DNA of 64,000 nucleotides from Membranipora membranacea (GCA_914767715.1 OU612071.1:13809493-13873492); one strand, 5' to 3'. Shown: positions 48,201 to 59,902, numbered from the stretch's first letter. Translations and numbers: made by a program. Notes: generated by a model not told the origin, from the letters alone.

Positions 48201-51200
48201 ACCAGTTGTGTTGAGTAATTGAACATCAACGCTTTAAATTAGTATAAAACTGTCAAACCTTTTTTTTCCACTGCAGCAAACTTTTTTCGGCCTTAAACTC
48301 AGTGTATAGGCATTGAATCAATGTATCAATGAGTCTTCTAATGGAACACTCATTAAGCTTGTGATACCAACCGTTAATCGATTTGGACATTTAATGATTC
48401 GGACATTATATAAATCATTGGAAAGCTTATCGAACACAGATTCTGAAAATATTGGTTTCAGCATGACGTCATGTCATTGCGATGTGCTATTATGATAAAA
48501 GGCAGGATAAGCGTACTTGAGGGGGATTTTATCATAATCTTAAAACATGCTGCAGTAGTAATCAGGAGTACCATACTCAAATCCAAAATTTATGACATCA
48601 CTTTATTTGCAAATGACTTCCACGGTTACGAGATTTTAGCTCTTACATACATCATATACACCAGATTAAGCAATTACAGGTTAATCAATGCTTGTATCCC
48701 TTTGTCTTTTTCCACTCACTGATGATCTCAGTTTAAACAACTTCAATAGGTGATGTGCTGCAATCTCACCTCATAAGCATCACTGACATCTTCTCTCACT
48801 ATCTTCTCATCTCCACAAGGGGGCGCTTTGAGACATCGAGTCATTGGAGGTGGCGTGACTTCAGCATTACGGTCTGCAACAGTCCATTATTATATATATA
48901 TATATATATATATATTTATTTACATGAATCAACTCACAATGAAGGAATGCGGAATCTGAACAAGAGCTGTGTTCCATGGGTTCACAAAAATAATCAGAAG
49001 CTTGTGCTTAGATATAGCTTCACTCTAAGCAGTCACCATTATTGCATGCTTCACATGTACGAAATTTGGCTTCTTCCTGTCTTATTATCTACATAAAAAG
49101 AATATTTTCATGGGAGTGTCACCGATAAATTAATCAATTTTCTGTTTAATTGATCAGTTGATTAGTTGATTTTTACCAAATTCTAAATAATTGCATTTAT
49201 AAAGGAATTTAAAAAAAAAGAGTCTTTTTGCTTCTAAACATTCAACTTTGAAAGCATGATCGATTAGCTAGTCATGCAAACAAATTTAATTAATTCCGGG
49301 ACTAATTAAGACAGACATTGCGATGAAATTTTAATCAGAACTGCTTGTTTGAGTTTGAGTGTAAAATATCACCTTACCACAAACTGGAATACTAGTTGTA
49401 GACCAAGCTCCATTTGTACATCTTATGGTTGGGGGTGTACCCACCCGTAATGTGTATCCAGTTATACAAGTGTAAGAAGCCTGGGTGCCAGTGCTATCCA
49501 GTGTAGATTGCGAATTTGCAACTGTGGGTGGCGCACCGCAACCTGTTGACGGTAATTCTGTTTTGACAATGAGATATGTGTCGTCTGTTTTCTCATTAAT
49601 AGCTAGTCTTTCAATCAAAATTTGCCGTAATAAGGATCCTTAAGAAGTATTACCATTCAAAATTGAACCAAAAACTAACTTAAGCGCTCAAACTGTGCTG
49701 GGATACCTGGTAGTGGCATTTCATTATCAACCACTTCCCCAAAGTGGAGTGTGGTTGATAATGAAGTGCCACTACCAGCTAAACTAACTAAACACCAGTT
49801 ATTCAGAAAATAATTTACCTTCACAGGTCGGTAGGGGCCAGGATTGTGTGCCGATGTTGCAGGTTATAGTCACACTGGTAGCTCCATTCCTCCCTGCTAC
49901 TCTATATCCAGGTAAGCAGAGGTAAGTAGCAGAGGTACCACTGAATGACACAATCGGTGGTTGGGCAAAAGGGACGTTTTGCGGTTGAGGGCAGATTTCT
50001 ACAATAGAAAATTACTATTGACTACGCTATTGTATGAGGTAAATATATTGATTTTAATACATATTATTTGCAACAATTCCACTCTGCAATATATTAATTC
50101 AAAATAATACCCAAATACTCTTCTTTATAAAACCGTTATGTTTTATGTTATGATTTTTGTTCACAATTTGTGGTGGGGCCTAATCTGTAGATATGAATTA
50201 GGCTTTACCAAATACTGTCCTATCACTAAGGGACCTAAAGATCTCACATCACTAGTTGAACTATTTACCACTCGTGAACAATATTGTTTCTGTAAAAATA
50301 GAGCTAGATGAATCATGCCTCAATAACTTATGAAAAAGACAGAAATAACAAACATGACATTCCTTACTCGTTCATACCAATTGCTGCAAAATGATGATGC
50401 AGACAAAAATAATTAAAATTCAAATGGCCTTCATAGTTCAGCTAAGTAGGGGTAAGTTAAGGTTTAACAATTTATAATTCTCAAGATAATTGATATTAAT
50501 AATTTTATGTTAATGTTATTAAATATTAATACTATATATATATATATATAATTATCAATAAATGTCAATAAATAAATATTAATAAAATAATATTGATAAA
50601 TTAGTATTAATAAATTAAAATTAATGTTGATACATATTAATACTATTAATAAATAAATATTAATCAATAAGTGTCAATAAAGATTAATAAATTAATATCA
50701 TTAAATTAATATTAATATTGATAAATATAAATACTATCAATAAATAAATATTAATCAATAAATGTCAATAAATGAATATTAATAAATTAATATTAATGAA
50801 TTAATATCAATGAATATTAATATGTATTTGTTAATAAATAAACCAATAAACGCTAACAATAAAGTTAAAAAAAGCCCAAAGAATGTTCAAATTTGATAGA
50901 GCAGACTTACGACGTCGACAACTGGGAGCCACGGTCCACCTTCCGTTGACACATGTGATAGTGTTGGTTCCTTGAAGAACGAACCCTGGCTGACAAGCAT
51001 ACTGAATAGTGTTACCTGAGTCTATTCCTTGTCCATTAGAGACATGGGGTATTGGTGGGCAAGCGGCTGTGTAAAAGATCAATTAGATTCTTTTGTATAC
51101 ATGGGGAAATGGTTAGCCAATGCGTTGGCTCTGATTGGCTGGTGGGAAGGAAAGTTTCTATATATATTATAGTAAGTTATATATAGTTCAGTTTCACTTT

Positions 51201-52690
51201 TATTACATCTCAATGGGTGCTTTCTGTGACCTGGCATCGGCTATGTTCCCCATCCAACAGCCAATAATATCAGAGCCAACAAATTGGTTAGGGATTGGTG
51301 GGAAAGCTCCTGTGGTGGAGATAGATTAGAGTTTGAAGGGTAGAATCAACACCGTCCCCCACTCTGTGTGACATAGACTGTTGGTTGGTAGGAATTTTTT
51401 GTAGAATTGGTCTTGAGCTATTTCACCAAGTGTTCTTTAACTGGAAAGACTGTGGATCCCAATCATTAATTAACTTTTTGAACCAATATTGTGCACAGGT
51501 TTTTAAATTACACAACCTTGCCCCTCCATGAGTAGCAGGACCACTGTGTTACAGAGAAAGTAAGTGACACCTTCTGGTTGTCTTAGAGATGTTGAATATT
51601 GCAGCTCATGGGGCAAAGACTTAGTGAGAGTTAAAAAGAAATCAAAGTTCCATAGACTAGTAGCAGCAAGCTCTTTTTATGATGAAGTATATGCATCCTT
51701 TGCTGGCAACATATCATGTTTGTGATAGCTAATAAATCAATAAAACAATTAATCAATACCATCCTCAGGTAGACGGAATTTACTCACTTAGGGGCCTGGC
51801 ACTAGGGGCTGGCGGTGAAGGGGTTGTCTTATGTCTCCTCGGCCCTGCCCTTACCCTCCTGCCACCTTTTTTCCTCCCAACCTTCATCCTATAAATCAAA
51901 GTGAGAATTCAGAATTTACAGCTTCATTTTTCTGGTGGTGGAAGATTCTTTGTTTAGTTACTGGAGAATGGTTGACCTTTTCAACGAGGTATCAGGCTCG
52001 TTGTTTATAGTCTCGGAGTTTAGTATACATCGTATATTTGCATTTGCTTATGTATTGGCATTGCAAACCATTCATAACGCTAGAACAACTCCCATCTGGT
52101 AGATACAGAGTGCCAGCCTACCGTGTAAACTGCCGTAAATACTGTTTTCGCTCATTATGTGTAAAACTGCTCAATCGAATAGCTTGATTCATTTATTATA
52201 AATCTAGTCAATGTTTTATTATAATTTTTAAAACTTTATTTTTATTCACAGAGCACAAGAGAAACATTGATTTTATCATGAGAATTGATACAAATATATA
52301 CATACACATACACAAATGTTGCAGTTTAATACAAAGCTTGATTATGAAAAGGCAGGTACAAAAGGCCCAGTCAATGTAAAGCGATCAGCCGGTCATACAA
52401 AATTGGGATAGGGTTAGCAGCATTCATATTTCGCCTTCCCTTCAGGTATAATAGAAGCAGAAGTGAAGTTTTTCATATGAATATGGAATTTGCTGATGCA
52501 GAACCATGCGATACCCCTCCCATACACAGTTTTCCCAAATAATGATTATGAAAAATGAGCTTTTAGGAAAAAAGACAAGATAATTGAGTTGCCTTACCTG
52601 AGTCCCTCCACAATCAAGAGCAGTGCAGCGGCTGTAATCAGCAGCATCCTCGCTGTCTTCGTAACCTCCATTCTGCTATGCTTTTAATTG
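42317..52690 (-). CDS. Secreted six-sushi protein with Cys-rich C-terminus
   Basis: Thirteen coding exons join in phase to a stop (2055 nt, about 684 residues). Exons, minus: 52690-52598 (ATG at 52671), 51888-51788, 51066-50911, 49998-49819, 49542-49378, 48873-48770, 47947-47818, 47222-47043, 46551-46336, 45239-45052, 43916-43719, 43042-42870, 42506-42317. A signal peptide (MLLITAAALLLIVEG) is followed by a very basic segment (GRKKGGRRVRAGPRRHK) and Pro-rich linker, six sushi/CCP domains, and a Cys-rich C-terminal region of about 250 residues. No membrane segment is seen, so it should be secreted. Sushi arrays bind complement or other surface proteins. The target here is unknown. A non-coding first exon and TATA box lie upstream at 53592-53646. 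Confidence 0.8.
43055..43185. repeat. AT-rich AATAAATA tract
   Basis: Low-complexity AATAAA/AATGAA repeats directly upstream of sushi-gene exon 43042-42870. Confidence 0.7.
44220..44291 (+). tRNA. tRNA-Arg (anticodon CCT)
   Basis: A 72-nt cloverleaf. The 7-bp acceptor stem GCCTCCG pairs with CGGAGGT (one G-T pair). The D arm is GGCC..GGC, the anticodon loop CTCCTAA sits in a TCTGC/GCAGG stem, and the T arm is GCGGG-TTCGAGT-CCCGC. A T run (44294-44299) serves as Pol III terminator. It lies in an intron of the sushi gene, on the opposite strand. The intact stems and terminator suggest a functional gene rather than a SINE head. Confidence 0.93.
44845..45045. mobile_element. MITE family TTGTTGGCTCTGAT, copy 1
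   Basis: Ends GCCAGTTTGTTGGCTCTGAT and, inverted, GCCAATCAGAGCCAACATATTGGCT. The interior includes TGCCAGGTCATAGAGAGCACC and ATAATGAAAGTGAAACTGAA. It ends only about 7 bp from the donor of sushi-gene exon 45239-45052. Confidence 0.6.
45250..45690. repeat. AAT-rich low-complexity tract
   Basis: About 440 bp of degenerate AATAAT/TAATCA repeats in the sushi-gene intron, directly upstream of exon 45239-45052. Confidence 0.85.
46336..51066 (-). CDS. Six sushi/CCP domains, exons 3-9
   Basis: Each domain shows the sushi pattern of four Cys, a Tyr or Phe before the second Cys, a Gly-Tyr or Gly-Phe after it, and a Trp (Phe in the split domain and the last one) before the last Cys. Examples: CPPIPHVSNGQ...YACQPGF...RWTVAPSC (51066-50911), CPQPQNVPF...YLCLPGY...SWPLPTC (49998-49819), CGAPPTVANSQ...YTCITGY...AWSTTSIPVC (49542-49378), CGTPDSG...YTCNTNYE...TWSKSPPTC (47222-47043) and CKGTQLD...FQCQVSY...TFTTPTVTC (46551-46336). 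Most domains are one symmetric phase 1-1 exon. One is split by a phase-0 intron between 48873-48770 and 47947-47818, just before YTCVTGYRV. Confidence 0.85.
47455..47605 (-). repeat. tRNA-derived SINE, family 1 (second copy)
   Basis: On the minus strand it shares the body with the copy at 59903: GGTCCTGTGTTCGATTCCCGG (a better B box), then GTCATGAGGGCATCCGACCTCAAATGCTTCTGTGCCAC and GTATACCC..ACTGATACCAGAAAC. It lies in an intron of the sushi gene, in the gene's orientation. Confidence 0.65.
48891..48916. repeat. TA microsatellite
   Basis: About 11-12 uninterrupted TA units in a sushi-gene intron. Confidence 0.9.
50465..50840. repeat. AT-rich degenerate AATAAATATTAAT tract
   Basis: About 375 bp of imperfect AATATTAATAAA repeats including a (TA)n run at 50534-50551, in a sushi-gene intron. 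Confidence 0.85.
51110..51302. mobile_element. MITE family TTGTTGGCTCTGAT, copy 2
   Basis: GTTAGCCAATGCGTTGGCTC and, inverted, CAGAGCCAACAAATTGGTTAGG form the ends. The interior (CAGTTTCACTTTTATTACATCTC, GGGTGCTTTCTGTGACCTGGCA) matches copy 1 in reverse. It lies 44 bp upstream of the acceptor of sushi exon 51066-50911. Confidence 0.6.
51788..51888 (-). CDS. Basic and Pro-rich linker exon
   Basis: Phase 2 in, phase 1 out. It directly follows the signal-peptide exon and encodes RMKVGRKKGGRRVRAGPRRH followed by KTTPSPPAPSARPL. Nearly half of the first 20 residues are Arg or Lys, so the mature protein would start with a strongly cationic tail. Such tails can bind glycosaminoglycans or bacterial surfaces, or act as furin-cleaved propeptides. 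Which applies is not determinable here. Confidence 0.7.
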
Positions 52691-53591
52691 CTAAAATTAG
52701 AACAAAAAGAAAGCAATATAGGACATATAAATCAAAACAACACAATAATTCACAAAAGGAGACAACAACAACAAAATCTTGGTCCATGAAACTGATTTGA
52801 CATCATCGGTATCGTCACTTGACCATATGTACCATGAATGTAAGAGCCCCGAAAAAAGACACAAATTGTTTTTTTTCGAACTAAAATACTTAAGACTTGC
52901 AAGGGTCCTCAACAAACGACAACACCCCTCGCTCTTCCTGTAAGACTAAACACTGTCTACTCAATGTAAACGAATTAGAGCTGGAACGATATAGAGCCTT
53001 TTCAATTTGATTTTTTAATTTTGTTCTTTCATATCTACACCAACATATTCATACAAAAATACAATCAATACATCAGGAGCAGGATGTGATTATTGTGAAA
53101 GTTTTACTTTAAAGATTGCTAGAAAAGATATGTTTAAAGAGAAGTGGATCGCACCAATGTGACATGAAATGAATAAATACATTTTTTGAGGAGCCCAAAT
53201 AAATGAATTCATCATCCTAATTCCCCAAAGAGAGATTAGTAGCAAAATATTCAGCCAATATTGAGCTCTCCATGAAAAAACAAAATAATGGCCGTACTCA
53301 TAGCTGTAGCCTGCATTCAGTCATTCAACAAGATTGTTGTTGTATCACAAAACTTTCAAAAACAGTGAACATCAACATTGATTAAATAAAAATAATATAT
53401 TATTCCGCAGGAAACAATTGAAATGAGAGTAAGCAAAGACATGTCGTCTACCTGGATTAGCAAAAGTTGCCATGACACTGTCATGAAATTGATGGGGGAA
53501 AATACCAAAATTAACTTTACTTAAACATCTAAAGATTATCTCAAAAAAAAAATTAAAACTGATATATCATGTTAACAAAAACATCACATAC

Positions 53592-53646
53592 CTGTGATTA
53601 TCCAGCAGCGCTAGTCTGGAGTATGGAGCCTCATGCCATTTATATA
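53592..53646 (-). promoter_or_regulatory. TATA box and non-coding first exon of the sushi gene
   Basis: On the minus strand TATATAAA lies at 53646-53639. About 50 nt downstream is a good donor (ATCACAG/gtatgtg, exon end 53592). The next acceptor (attttag, 52691) leads into the exon holding the ATG at 52671. The transcription start is inferred near 53610-53617, giving a short 5' untranslated exon and an intron of about 0.9 kb. Confidence 0.55.
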
Positions 53647-53901
53647 CTGCTGCCATAAGGTATGTTAACTCCATACCTACAGGCAGCAATCATATCTTAA
53701 TCCGTTTGCCCTTGCTTTAGCTATCCCGTGTCGTAAGCGAAATTCTTTCACATATCCTATTAGATGGAATTTCAGGTCATTGCTGAAATCCCCTGCCACT
53801 TCTTGATACAGCTTTTTTGAACAGGTAAAAGAGCTTAACAGATGCATTGAGTTATTACTTTATCTGCGCCCACTCTGAGCTTGTACAGTTACGTCCGTTG
53901 C

Positions 53902-54136
53902 AGGGCCGTAGTTATAGCGTAGTGGTAGGGGAGAAAAAAACCGAGGCTAGTCCAAAGCATCCACAGGAGGGGTGCTGTAAGCTACTCCCCATGCAATTTA
54001 TGCAATATAATTAGCAAACGTAAATCCAAAAGGGGCCGATATTACATTAATATCTCTGTTATAGTATTTTTAGGCCACTGTTGTTATCTTTCTAGGGGAA
54101 GCAGTGCCTCTTTGCCTCCCCTAGAAATACGGGCCT
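53902..54136. mobile_element. Short inverted-repeat element (CAGGGCCGTAGTT)
   Basis: Ends GCAGGGCCGTAGTTATAG and CCCCTAGAAATACGGGCC are inverted repeats of each other in part (GGCCCGTA). A shorter relative with the same ends (GGCCCGTAGTTCTAGGAGAGG...GCCTCTCCTAGAA) is at 20403-20450. It has no coding potential. Confidence 0.5.
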
Positions 54137-55558
54137 TCAAACAATGGATAATTACCGTGAATCACAGGCGATAATCATCACTAAACGCACTGAGCATGAA
54201 AAAATATGGTTATGAAACAGAAAAACTTTGTTACAAAACACATTTATAATGTGTACACAGTGCATTTTGACAGTTTGTGCTAATGTTCTTTTTGTCACGG
54301 ACAATTAGCATCAAGGATGAAGGAGCTTATGCCAGACAAGGAAGCACTATGGGTCGGAACAATTTGTACAGCCGTAACAAAATTGATAGATGTGACCTTT
54401 GGATCTCTCAAGAGACATAGCTTATCTGTGAAGGATCTACTCAAACCACTCAAAGTTATCTCTTTGATTCTGAAATTTGCTGGTATGATAAGTGGTGTAA
54501 CTTCTTTTCTAGCTACACTGGACAAGCTTGAAACTGAGCATGAGCTATAGTTCATTTGCCAACTTTTTTTCCAAGTGTGAAATATGTGATACAAATCAAG
54601 TAATTGGGCAAATATGCAAAAGAAGAAAGGTGAAGAAGCCAAGGATTTCCAAGCGACTTCTGAATCTGTTTCTGTGTTCTCTACATATCATTTACATTTG
54701 TATACTACCAGAAGTAGATTTGCTTATTGCAAATTAACTGGCGTAGTTATATAACATCACAGACCTAAAACGCTTTACTTTGCTTAGTCTGCCCAGAATA
54801 ATTGCTAAGGCTTATAATTATTGGAGTTTCTTTAAAAAACCCATATTTCATCATATTATTTATATCTAAATTATCAAATAGAGTAACTAGCAAGAGCAAT
54901 TGTTTGTTTGTCATTGAGACACCGAAGATTCAGGTTAAAGAGTAAATCCCCATTATTTTGTTGAGTTGGTCATTTTTATAGTCCGTTAATTACTCCACCA
55001 TGTTACAAAAGAATACATAAATTTTCCACGGACCAGAATTATATTGGACTTCGATTGAATAATGATGTTTCCAAATTATGTTCTTTTAGATGAAAATAAA
55101 TATACAAGGAGCATGCCAACTGATCAAAAACGATATTCATTATCTGAATATCGGATTTCAATATACAGACCAGATATTTTTACTGATTACCCTATGAGAT
55201 AAGATGACCCTATAACCAATCCACTTCTGTACCTAGGAGCTTAGTGAAATTTAATTTGCTTGTCCGTTGTCATGACGTCTAGTTTTCAACCTATTAAAAC
55301 CTATCATAACCAATTGCATTTAGTTTAAACTTTTTTACATAATAGCACTCCGTGTAACACTTGCCAAAATTTTAAAAGTTATAGTTTTTTTATTTATTAT
55401 CATGTTTTTATTGAGGTTTTCATATGTATAAGTATGTCATAAACAAAGGAAAATAACAATTTTTTGACCTCATAAACAAAACAAAAAAGAAAGAAACATA
55501 TTTATAGATATGGACAGAAATGATAATCAGTTGGGAGAAAAATTTTTACTGTATGTGA

Positions 55559-55975
55559 TTGATTGATATATATTATTACGCTTTACTAAATAAAATGAAT
55601 CGGTTTAAAAATCTTGTTTTACCATATTTGGTCCGATATTTTGGTTTAATTATTCTACGTCCTGACCGCAAGACTCTATTGTGCATTTTGCAGGACATGA
55701 TTAGTTTAAGGATGAAAAATGAGGTGTTCTTGCCCAGAGTGGCATTATTGACAAACCTATCAAAAGTTGCCCTCCTCCTGTCACCCAGAGTGGAAAGATT
55801 CAGACCAGTTGAGATAGAAAATGAGTTGGTACCAAGAATTATTCTGATGGCTCTGTTTTGACAAAGTTCTAACAAGTTAGAGTTGTAATCAGAAGTATTT
55901 AATAACAGAGAAGAACAATACTCCAAGATGGGACGAACATACGATTTATAAGCTTGAAGCAGATGTGAAGGATTG
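55559..55975 (-). pseudogene. LINE reverse-transcriptase 3' fragment
   Basis: The minus-strand frame reads HLLQAYKSYVRPILEYCSSL, then LLELCQNRAIRIILG, STGLNLSTLGDRRRATFDRF and a stop after RFLNRFILFSKA. This is the typical C-terminal end of a jockey/CR1-type non-LTR retrotransposon polymerase (the Y-V-x-P-x-L-E-Y and Q-N-R-A-I-R-I-I motifs). Nothing of the upstream polymerase or endonuclease is present, so it is a 5'-truncated dead copy. Confidence 0.75.
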
Positions 55976-56450
55976 ACAAATTTTCGAATTTTAGAGAGAC
56001 AGTCGAATTTTAGAGAGACAGTTCGAATTTTAGAGTTATCCTATAATAAATCAAAAACAATAAATCACACATTTTAAGAGCTTTGGTGGCTAGGGCTTTC
56101 AGGGTCCCCCAGACCAACCCAGCAAGCAAGGTGATGAAACACCATTTATAGAGCCCAGCCAACTTGTCATGAGTAGGAATCAGGTGGCATTGCAATTCAA
56201 GAAAGTGTGAAGTTATAGTTTTTTTTATAGGTTTACTGTATCTGGAACATACATTGTGCAATTAATTTTATCACTTGACAACTCAGAATTTTAAATGAGT
56301 TGTTTTGCTGTTGATCAATCGTCTGATCCAGAAGGAAAAAATGGTATCTTGTAAAACCGAAACGAATTAGAGTCAGGACCACTTCAGATTTATCAGAGCT
56401 AACAAACATATATTGTGCTTGCCAAAAGTCAAACCCAATTTGAATTTCAT

Positions 56451-56990
56451 TAGGGTCAAAAGCGCCATGTAATATTTTATTTCCCATGACATCATAATCC
56501 AGATTTTGCTACCTTGGCAACCAGTTTCTCTCATATTGTATGTCTGCAAATGGAGCATTGATGATGAAGCTGGTTTTATAACAAATTTATTTTAGGGTCA
56601 AAAGTGCCATGTTATATTATATTTCCCATGACATCATAATCCAGATTTTGCAACCTTGGCAACCAGTTTCTCTCATCTTGTATGTCTGCAAATGGAGCAT
56701 TGATGATGTAGCTGGTTTTATAACAAATTCATTTTAGGGTCAAAAGCGCCATGTTATATTATATTTCCCATGACATCATAAAGCGGATTCAAACACACAA
56801 GGCCCAATATCTCTGTTTGATGAAACTGTCAGAGAGTACTTACTAGCACTTTACCAGTGTGTACAAAATAATGTTCTGAGCTGCACCGTTATGGATAATC
56901 CACATTTTGCAACCCGGGCAACCAGTTTGTCTCAGATTGTATGTCTGCAAATGGAGCATTGACAATGAAGCTGGTTTTATAACAAAGAAA
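56451..56990. repeat. 142-bp tandem repeat, interrupted
   Basis: AGGGTCAAAAGCGCCATGT recurs at 56452, 56594 and 56736, each 142 bp apart. Units contain TTTCCCATGACATCATAA, CTTGGCAACCAGTTTCTCTC and GGTTTTATAACAAA. The third unit is split by about 110 bp of unrelated sequence (from 56781) and resumes with ATAATCCACATTTTGCAACC. Confidence 0.8.
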
Positions 56991-57284
56991 CTCCTACCTG
57001 AAGTGACTCACAATTCAAAGGCATTAGCTTCAGACTAGATTAATCGGATGGTTGCTACACTAGTCCCCTACTACATGACCATACCTCTGCACTATTTTTA
57101 GAGTTTTCAATTTATTTCCGAATTAAAATTTTTACTGAGCGCGGGAAATCTAGATAAATCTATTTATCATGTATTTTTAATCAATTCTCACCGATGTTTT
57201 AATTCATTGCAAGAATATGGTTCGCTTACCAAATTATAAACATTAATGAATATCCTTAAGTTTGTTAGGAAGAGACTTTCTCAA

Positions 57285-58045
57285 CTGTAATGGGGTTGTG
57301 TCAGGAGTTGTCCTTTTTTATAGGGGGCACTGAACAGATGAGACCATAAATTGGCATTTTTTTATATAAGCTATCATTGTAGCAGATCACACTTTTTGGT
57401 CTGGCAGCCAGGGAAGTTGAGATAAAAACAAAATGAGGGTATTTTCATTGGCGGATTATGCTGACCCACGTTATGACACAAAAATTGACTTCGAATATAA
57501 TTTGATATTTATTATATTATATAATATAATAAATATATCATTAAAATAAAGAGAAATAATAATATTCCAGCTTTGAATTTTGAATATTATATAAATCCAA
57601 CCTGAAAATATTGATTGCAGAAAAAAAATTCAGAATAACATATATATATATTTATGTTATTGTAATACAAAACAATTCTATATTTAATACAATAACTAAA
57701 TATATATATAGAAATTTTTTGCAAAACAAATTTAGCTGTATATTTCATGACACCCTCTTTCCCGATACGGAATTTCATTGTGATTGATCAAGTTTTTTTA
57801 TAATTTAATGTATTATCATTTAATTTTAATTGTATTAAAAGTTAAGATTTTCCGATACTTTTTCAGATTTTTGGATTTCCGAATAAAAACATCAATTGTA
57901 GTTAGCATAAACCGATGAGTATCTACAGCAAAAGTTCTCATCTGCTTCCTTTATGGCTTTTATAAAACTTTGCAAAAGTATGGTCTCATCTGTAAATAAT
58001 CAAGGGAGATCACTCCGAAAAACACAACCCCATTCAAGGGACTCT
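57285..58045. mobile_element. Inverted-repeat transposon relic
   Basis: AATGGGGTTGTGTCAGGAGT and CAGATGAGACCATAAA near 57290-57350 recur inverted at 57977-58041 (ATGGTCTCATCTGTAAATAA, AACACAACCCCATTCAAGGG). The interior is AT-rich with no coding frame, as in a non-autonomous DNA transposon. Confidence 0.45.
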
Positions 58046-58482
58046 TAAAGCTCCATCTTATCAATAGTTTTGCTACAGCGATATATTATCATGTTTATTA
58101 GTGGTGGGAGCACTGCTATCCTAAATGATTCCCAATCTTTATCATTATTATCGCTCTAAACACGAAATCAAAGTCTTTCATTTTTCAACCCCTTAGAGTT
58201 TTTTCGTAATTCTGCTTAAAAATAAAAATTTCTATGCTCTTAACAAACAAAAAATTGTGCAGTAGTACAAAAGTACAAAATTACAACTTGGGTCTATATA
58301 TTTGTCCCCCTGGTCATCATGCTTCAACCACATATAAAACAACTGTTCATTAAAAATCCAAAGTTCATATTATTGTGAAATAAGGGTACATTTCTTACTA
58401 ATCAAGCATATTTTTTTGCAGGTCTTTTTCTATATTTGTTGGTTAGGAGTTGGCAATTTAGTTTAATTATTAGACAAATGCC

Positions 58483-58770
58483 CTGCAGAACAAAAACATG
58501 CATTCAAAAAAGGTGAGAGCTTGGAAAAGAGATTATCGTGGCCGACACCAGCTAATGAGGGATGTTACTCAAGTCAACACAGCCCATCAACTACACAAGA
58601 AAAGCTATTAGGATTAAATCTGCAGAACAAAAACATGCGTTCAAAAAAGGTTTATGAGAGCTTGGAAAAGAGATTATCGTGGCCGACACCAGCTAATGAG
58701 GGATGTAACTCAAGTCAACACAGCCCATCAACTACACAAAAAAAGCTATTAGGATTAAATCTGATCCTTG
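58483..58770 (+). repeat. Two-copy coding-like tandem repeat
   Basis: Two units offset by 141 bp inside (GAGCTTGGAAAAGAG at 58517 and 58658) and 137 bp at the start (CTGCAGAACAAAAACATGC at 58483 and 58620). They stay in one open frame encoding SLEKRLSWPTPANEGCYSSQ and HSPSTTQEKLLGLNL twice. The first copy lacks 4 bp at the join. No known family was recognised. Confidence 0.6.
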
Positions 58771-59506
58771 TGTCCTGGTCATGTGCCAGGAAGGATATAC
58801 CCCATAAACCAAATTTTTCCAGTGATATTCAAATACAAATTTACATAGACATATGCATAAATACAGTTTGCACCCATATCTCTGGGTGTTGACAGTCTGT
58901 TATAATACAAGTTTATCTAGTAGATATGCAATAATAGAATCAAAACCATAAGACCTCAACGGAACCTAACAAACCCTAATGTTATTTGCCGATGCAAATC
59001 CTTGGGGATCTTGAGTCCTATATATTACACCCCTTATTAGTGACACAAGGATCTCGCTAGGCTTCCGTGCTTAAGAGCTAAATAACCAACCTGGTGTTTA
59101 CAAACTCAGCAATTTTTGCCTTCCCTACCATTTTTTGCCTATACTACGCCCCTGTCAAACCAGCTTTCCCTTACGGTCACATCACTCATCGATAATGGCC
59201 AATCCCAAAGATATAATATTGTTAAATCTATAGGTCAAAGAAAGTTTAATGTGGAATCAAAATACTTGTTGATCCACTATCCTAAAGCCAGAGAAAAAGA
59301 ATAAGGGCGAATTGATATAGACACTATGGTCTCTACTCAGAGTAACAATCAGTCAAACATAATATATTCTTGTTACACAACAGTTAATTGTATGATATAC
59401 CAGCTCTTCGGTTCAGAGGTAACTGCTTGGTTGTTAACTTACCTGATTTGCTCTTAAATATTATGCTATATATTTGGACAACATTGAAATAAAACAGTAA
59501 GCCAAC

Positions 59507-59685
59507 AACATGTCCACAACATGTCCACAACATGTCCACAACATGTCCACAACATGTCCACAACATGTCCACAAGATGTCCACAACATGTCCACAACATG
59601 TCCACAACATGTCCACGATATGTCCACAACCTTTCCGATATGTCCACAACCTTCCCGATATGTCCACAACCTTTCCGATATGTGT
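59507..59685. repeat. Minisatellite of CATGTCCACAA units
   Basis: About ten copies of the 11-bp unit CATGTCCACAA, then three to four copies of a 20-bp derivative GATATGTCCACAACCTTTCC. Open frames in several phases here are a by-product of the repeat. Confidence 0.9.
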
Positions 59686-59902
59686 TTAATCAATCTCCAC
59701 ATTGCGAATTTTTCACAAATCAATTACTAATGCATGCGCTTGCTTCTGCGAGAGAAACTATGGTACGAAGCATGTCCCACAAACACCTCTAGCAAGGAGA
59801 TATAACATGATATCTGATTAGGAGTAAAGAGCTTGAATTGGTTCTCTGCAATTTCCTAAGATACCACATGTTTTTTGCAGATGATCGTATCTATCTAATA
59901 AG

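Noticed and set aside
54295-54642. Open frame of 115 codons (minus), overlapping a plus-strand frame of 77 codons
   Set aside because: No recognised motif, no clear splice sites, and it lies among repeats. Probably chance or an old element.
59384-59792. Several overlapping open frames with repeated HVVDMLWTCCG or HNMSTTCPQ
   Set aside because: They are produced by the 11-bp minisatellite, which is open in several frames on both strands.
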